Part shown: positions 60,351-64,000 of the stretch, in pieces
Position numbering within the stretch: the stretch's first letter is position 1
Layout: every line of letters begins with the position of its first letter
From: Cloacibacterium caeni
Lineage (GTDB): Bacteria; Bacteroidota; Bacteroidia; Flavobacteriales; Weeksellaceae
Assembly: GCF_907163105.1 (NCBI RefSeq)
Contig: NZ_OU015321.1
Location: forward strand, 620,001-684,000
Direction of reading: 5' to 3'
Length of the DNA stretch: 64,000 nt
Notes under the pieces: generated by a model
Databases searched by the model: none
The model's input: only the letters and a program-made list of their open reading frames with translations
Told to the model about the DNA's origin: nothing
Translations under genes and position numbers: made by a program

Positions 60351-61532
60351 ATGACAACTCATCAATCTGCAATTGAGGTTCTTAAAAACAAAAGTAAACA
60401 TCGTAAAACTGAAATTCTACCTTTGGCAAATTGCCTTCATTTGGTTTCGGCTGATGATGTTTTTGCTCCTATCAACGTACCCTCTTTTGATAATGCTGCA
60501 ATGGACGGTTATGTCTTTCGGTTTGAGGATTTTTTAAATGAATTAAACCTTCAAATAATCAACGAAATTCAAGCAGGCACAGATGCGCTTTTACCTTTAA
60601 AAAAAGGAGAAGCTGCAAGAATCTTCACCGGTGCTCCGATTCCTGAAAATGGAGATACAGTAATTCCTCAAGAAGATGTTTTGGTTGAAAATGGAATGTT
60701 AAAATTCCAAAAAAAAGTGAATAAAAACGCCAATGTTCGACAAAAAGGAACACAAACACAAAAAGGAACTTTAATTCTGAAAAAAAATACCAAAATAACA
60801 GCGGAATATATTGGTTTTTTGGCAACTTTCGGCATTGCTGAACTTGAAGTTTTTGCTCCTCCCAAAATTGGCATCATTACTACAGGAAAAGAACTGGTAA
60901 AAGCTGGAAATTCTTTAGAAAATTATCAAATTTACGATAGTAATTCAGTTTTTCTTACTGCGGCTTTTGAAGAAATTGGTTTAAAATTATCGTTTTCTAT
61001 TTGGGTAGATGATAATAAAAATGAATTGAAAAATGCAATTCAAGAAAATGTAGAAAAAGTAGATGTTCTAATATTTACCGGCGGAATTTCGGTAGGTGAT
61101 TATGATTTTTTAAAACCTGTTTTAGATGATTTAGACGTTCAAGAATCATTTTACAGAGTAAAGCAAAAACCTGGCAAACCTTTGTTTTTTGGAACGTTGA
61201 ACAATACAGAAATTTTTGCACTTCCAGGAAATCCGAGTGCGGTGGTGATGTGTTTTCATGTTTATTTAAAACCTTTTATTAAAGAAAAAATGGGTATTGA
61301 AAGTTTTACAAAAAAAGAATTTGGCATTTTAATGAATGAATATATTAAAAAATCGGGACTTACGCATTTTGTAAAAGCTTTTGTAGAAAATAATAAAGTG
61401 GAAATCCTCAACAACCAATTGTCTTACCAAATGGATGCGTATACCAAAGCCAATGCATTTGCTATACTAACTGAAAATCAAGAACATTTTCAGATAGGTG
61501 ACAAAGTTGAAGTCATAAAATTTCGAAATTGA
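60351..61532 (+). CDS. moeA: Molybdopterin molybdenumtransferase MoeA
   Basis: 393 residues with MoeA domain order. It has VPSFDNAAMDGYVF and FTGAPIPENGDTVIPQE in the N-terminal part, IFTGGISVGDYDF and LPGNPSAVVMCFH in the MoCF-like domain, and a C-terminal barrel. Inserts molybdate into adenylylated molybdopterin. Full length, between moaA and a TSUP permease in the same operon. Confidence 0.94.
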   Translation: MTTHQSAIEVLKNKSKHRKTEILPLANCLHLVSADDVFAPINVPSFDNAAMDGYVFRFEDFLNELNLQIINEIQAGTDALLPLKKGEAARIFTGAPIPENGDTVIPQEDVLVENGMLKFQKKVNKNANVRQKGTQTQKGTLILKKNTKITAEYIGFLATFGIAELEVFAPPKIGIITTGKELVKAGNSLENYQIYDSNSVFLTAAFEEIGLKLSFSIWVDDNKNELKNAIQENVEKVDVLIFTGGISVGDYDFLKPVLDDLDVQESFYRVKQKPGKPLFFGTLNNTEIFALPGNPSAVVMCFHVYLKPFIKEKMGIESFTKKEFGILMNEYIKKSGLTHFVKAFVENNKVEILNNQLSYQMDAYTKANAFAILTENQEHFQIGDKVEVIKFRN

Positions 61533-61533
61533 T

Positions 61534-62250
61534 ATGGAAATTCTACTGCTATTTTCGGTAGTTGCATTTTTATACGCTTCGGTTGGCCACGGCGGAGCAA
61601 GCGGTTACATTGCATTGATGGCGATTTTTGCATTTCCGCAAAGTGAAATTAAAAGTAATGCCCTGTTTTTGAATCTTTTTGTGTCTTTTATTTCGTTTAC
61701 TCAATTTTTCAAAAAAGAAGAGTTTCCTTTCAAATTGTTTTTCATGCTTATCGTATTTTCAATTCCCATGGCTTTTTTAGGAGGAATGTGGACATTGGAC
61801 AATAAATGGTACAAAATAATTTTAGGACTTATTTTGTTTATCCCCATTGTAAAATTTTTAGGATTTTTTCCAAAAATGCAATTTCAGGTGAAACAAAATT
61901 TATTATTAGTCATTGTTTTAGGATTATTAATTGGCTTACTTTCAGGCTTATTAGGCATTGGTGGAGGTGTTATTTTAAGTCCAATTTTGATACTTTTGGG
62001 TTGGTGCACCGTAAAACAAACTGCAGCTGTAAGTGCCATTTTCATTTTTGTAAATTCTTTAGCAGGATTGTTGGGAAAGAGTTTTGCTACACTTCAATTT
62101 TCCGAAAATATTGTACAGATACTTATTTTCACGCTTTTTGGAGGGATTTTGGGTGGATTTTTTGGAGCTAACAAATTCAAAATTCTGTGGATACAATACA
62201 CGCTTGCTTTTGTATTAATAATTGCTTGTTTCAAACTTTTTACAACCTAA
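61534..62250 (+). CDS. TSUP (TauE/SafE) family permease in the molybdenum cofactor operon
   Basis: 238 residues, seven or eight membrane segments. Repeat motifs GHGGASGYIALMAIFAFP and LLSGLLGIGGGVILSPILIL mark the TSUP family, which transports sulfite, sulfonates and other anions. It begins 1 base after moeA and ends 6 bases before mobA, so it is embedded in the cofactor operon. No modABC is visible, which raises the possibility of molybdate or a sulfur species for cofactor synthesis as substrate (inference). Confidence 0.8.
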   Translation: MEILLLFSVVAFLYASVGHGGASGYIALMAIFAFPQSEIKSNALFLNLFVSFISFTQFFKKEEFPFKLFFMLIVFSIPMAFLGGMWTLDNKWYKIILGLILFIPIVKFLGFFPKMQFQVKQNLLLVIVLGLLIGLLSGLLGIGGGVILSPILILLGWCTVKQTAAVSAIFIFVNSLAGLLGKSFATLQFSENIVQILIFTLFGGILGGFFGANKFKILWIQYTLAFVLIIACFKLFTT

Positions 62251-62256
62251 ATCAAC

Positions 62257-62820
62257 ATGAAAACATACATTCTTTCTGGCGGAAAAAGTTCACGAATGGG
62301 AACGGATAAAGGATTGGTGCTACTTCATCAAAAACCTTTAATTTCTTATTTAATTGAGACTTTGCAAAAGCTAGACCTTGACATAAAAATAATCGCTCAT
62401 CATATTAATTATCATAAATTTAATTTAGAAGTTCTAGAAGATGTTTATCCCAAAAAAGGACCTTTAGGTGGAATTTTTACCGCTTTGAATGATGCTCAAA
62501 CAGATTGCCTCATCATCAGTGTAGATACGCCATTTATTACTGAAAAACAGATTACTCATTTACTAGAAAATCATCAAAAATGCGAATTGACTTTGGCGTT
62601 TTCAGAAGATAAAATTTATCCGCTTTTTGGGATTTATCCGTTTCATTTATTCGAAAAATTGAAAGAAAATATTTTACAAAACCAATTGAAATTGATGAAA
62701 TTTGTTAACGAAAACAGTCTTAAAAAAATTGAATTTAACTTCTCTTCTTTAGAAAAACTGAATATCAACACTTTAAAAGAATTAAAAACGGCAGAAAAGT
62801 TATTTAACTATGGAAATTAA
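62257..62820 (+). CDS. mobA: Molybdenum cofactor guanylyltransferase MobA
   Basis: 187 residues. The nucleotidyltransferase start LSGGKSSRMGTDKGL, then VYPKKGPLGGIFTAL and SVDTPFITEKQ, match MobA. Adds GMP to molybdopterin, making the bis-MGD form needed by the Nap/Nas-type catalytic subunit in the same operon. It overlaps moaD by 11 bases. Confidence 0.92.
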   Translation: MKTYILSGGKSSRMGTDKGLVLLHQKPLISYLIETLQKLDLDIKIIAHHINYHKFNLEVLEDVYPKKGPLGGIFTALNDAQTDCLIISVDTPFITEKQITHLLENHQKCELTLAFSEDKIYPLFGIYPFHLFEKLKENILQNQLKLMKFVNENSLKKIEFNFSSLEKLNINTLKELKTAEKLFNYGN

Positions 62821-63037
62821 AACCTTTGGGAAAATTACAGAAATTGTAAATAAGGAAATAGAACTGGCGTTTCCTATGAATTTGGCAGAACTCAAAACTA
62901 CATTAGAAGAGCAATTTCCGTTGTTGAAAACCCTAATGTATAGCATTGCCATAAACGATGAACTGATTTCTGATGAAGATTATATGATTATTCAACCTCA
63001 ATCTATCGCTCTAATGCCACCATTTTCTGGTGGATAA
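62810..63037 (+). CDS. moaD: Molybdopterin synthase sulfur-carrier subunit MoaD
   Basis: 75 residues, ubiquitin-like, ending in the Gly-Gly tail (MPPFSGG) that is adenylylated and thiocarboxylated. It starts within the end of mobA and is followed 11 bases later by the activating enzyme gene. moaE is not in the window and may lie beyond its right edge. Confidence 0.92.
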   Translation: MEIKTFGKITEIVNKEIELAFPMNLAELKTTLEEQFPLLKTLMYSIAINDELISDEDYMIIQPQSIALMPPFSGG

Positions 63038-63048
63038 ATTCTAAAAAA

Positions 63049-64000
63049 ATGCAAAGATATTCCAGACAAATTATTTTACCGAATTTTGGTAATGAAGCCC
63101 AAAACTTATTGGCAAAATCTAAAGTTTTGGTAGTTGGAGCAGGAGGTTTAGGCGTTCCTGTACTACAATATCTTGCTGCTGCAGGAGTCGGAAAATTAGG
63201 AATTGCAGATGGAGATAAAGTAGAAATAAGTAATTTACAAAGACAAGTATTATACAATGAAACAGAATTAGGTAAAAATAAAGCACAAGTTGCAAAAGAA
63301 AAAATTACAAAATTAAATTCAACAATAGAGCTCGAAGTTTATGATTTTTTTATTGATACTCTTTCTATTTTCAAAATTATAACAGATTATGACGTGGTAG
63401 TAGATTGTACCGATCATTTTTCGATTCGATATTTACTGAATGATGTCTGTTATTTACAAAAAAAACCTTTGGTTTTTGCATCTATTTATCAGTTTGAAGC
63501 TCAATTGTCTGTATTTCATTATGGAGAAAATCCCTATAATTTGAGAGATGTTTTTTCGGAAATCCCTAATGAAAAAGCAGTTCCGAATTGCAATGAAGCG
63601 GGCGTTATTGGTACACATGCAGGTATTACGGGGAGTTTGCAAGCCAATGAAGTTATCAAAATCATAACAAAAATAGGTGTTGTAAATTCTGGTAAACTAT
63701 TGTTATTCAATAGTTTGATTAATCAAATAACACAGCTTTCTATATTTAAAAACGAAAAAATATTTTTGCCAACATCTAAAGAAGAAATTCTACAAAATAA
63801 TTATGGATTTTTCTGTGCTGATGAATTTTCTCTGGAAGAACTGAAAGATTTGGAACATATTTTAAGCCAAGAAAAATCAGTGTTGATAGATGTACGAGAA
63901 AAAAACGAATTGCCTAAAATAACAATCTTTCCTGTGCTTGAAATTCCTTTGTCTGATTTGCCCGAAAACATTACATTATTACAACAATTTGATGTTCTGG
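63049..64000 (+). CDS. moeB: MoeB/ThiF-family adenylyltransferase with rhodanese domain (partial)
   Basis: ATG at 63049; the frame is open to the window end, about 317 residues. The E1-like domain has VLVVGAGGLGVPVLQYLAAAGVG and DNLQRQ-like SNLQRQVLYNE, and CTDHFSIRYLLND. A rhodanese-type segment begins near residue 280 (SVLIDVREKNEL). The first pair of zinc Cys of MoeB (PCYRC) is replaced by NPYNLRD, while PNCNEAGVIG is kept. It activates MoaD. The C-terminus is cut off. Confidence 0.87.
   Translation, partial: MQRYSRQIILPNFGNEAQNLLAKSKVLVVGAGGLGVPVLQYLAAAGVGKLGIADGDKVEISNLQRQVLYNETELGKNKAQVAKEKITKLNSTIELEVYDFFIDTLSIFKIITDYDVVVDCTDHFSIRYLLNDVCYLQKKPLVFASIYQFEAQLSVFHYGENPYNLRDVFSEIPNEKAVPNCNEAGVIGTHAGITGSLQANEVIKIITKIGVVNSGKLLLFNSLINQITQLSIFKNEKIFLPTSKEEILQNNYGFFCADEFSLEELKDLEHILSQEKSVLIDVREKNELPKITIFPVLEIPLSDLPENITLLQQFDVL

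Noticed and set aside
1-64000. tRNA or rRNA genes
   Set aside because: Reading the intergenic regions I saw no cloverleaf with a TTCGA-type T loop and no rRNA-like sequence. A tRNAscan-SE run would settle this.

Overview
The window is AT-rich and gene-dense. It reads as a chromosomal segment of a member of the Bacteroidota, class Flavobacteriia, probably the Weeksellaceae (Chryseobacterium/Cloacibacterium group). The class assignment rests on many -7 boxes of the Bacteroidetes type TAnnTTTG, a PorT-like protein beside menaquinone methyltransferase, a 6S-like RNA with flavobacterial architecture beside zapA, and a zeaxanthin-type carotenoid cluster. The family assignment is from memory of gene order. 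I saw no rRNA, tRNA or CRISPR array.

Layout. 1-4806: carotenoid operon (end of crtI, crtB, an unknown exported protein, crtZ, lycopene cyclase, SRPBCC protein, SDR protein). 4807-11035: gamma-glutamyltransferase, short-chain threonine dehydrogenase, a degenerate polysaccharide deacetylase, a membrane phosphoesterase and a KAS III enzyme. 11109-16708: ubiE, porT-like gene, zapB-like/zapA, 6S-like RNA, RNase Y, thioesterase, ArsC-like protein. 16747-18052: an intact IS3-family element. 18067-27945: gcvT, idi, serA, mscL, nnr, lgt, yidD, a KAS III/enoyl reductase-like pair, rarA. 27946-28535: a gene-free stretch with ten 13-bp palindromes spaced 48-50 bp apart. 28536-31405: a copper-delivery-like trio (small Cys protein, YHS lipoprotein, SCO), Hsp20, pheA.

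31491-42453 is one long minus-strand block for short-chain acid use: acetyl-CoA and propionyl-CoA synthetases, a receiver-only response regulator, a histidine kinase fused to a sodium/solute-symporter domain, small membrane proteins, an MHS-type transporter, a porin and a zinc-ribbon/HTH protein. 42526-48109 is a pyrimidine operon (pyrB-carA-carB). It is preceded by what looks like a complete pyrBI-style attenuator: consensus promoter, 24-codon leader peptide, U-rich pause tract, and a terminator starting at the leader stop codon.

48345-64000 is a nitrate island. Minus-strand genes encode two NNP/NarK transporters, a frameshifted c-type cytochrome, a porin and an Rrf2 Fe-S-type regulator. Plus-strand genes encode a membrane cytochrome b-like protein, a Nap/Nas-type molybdoenzyme without export signal, a multi-cluster ferredoxin, a twin-arginine Rieske protein and a small membrane protein. 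Molybdenum cofactor genes follow (moaA, moeA, a TSUP permease, mobA, moaD, moeB/thiF cut by the window end). An intact IS982-family element with a 7-bp target duplication sits between the two divergent arms.

Together the nitrate genes describe nitrate import, cytoplasmic reduction fed by a quinol-oxidising membrane part, and cofactor supply. The membership of the reductase complex and its electron route are inference.
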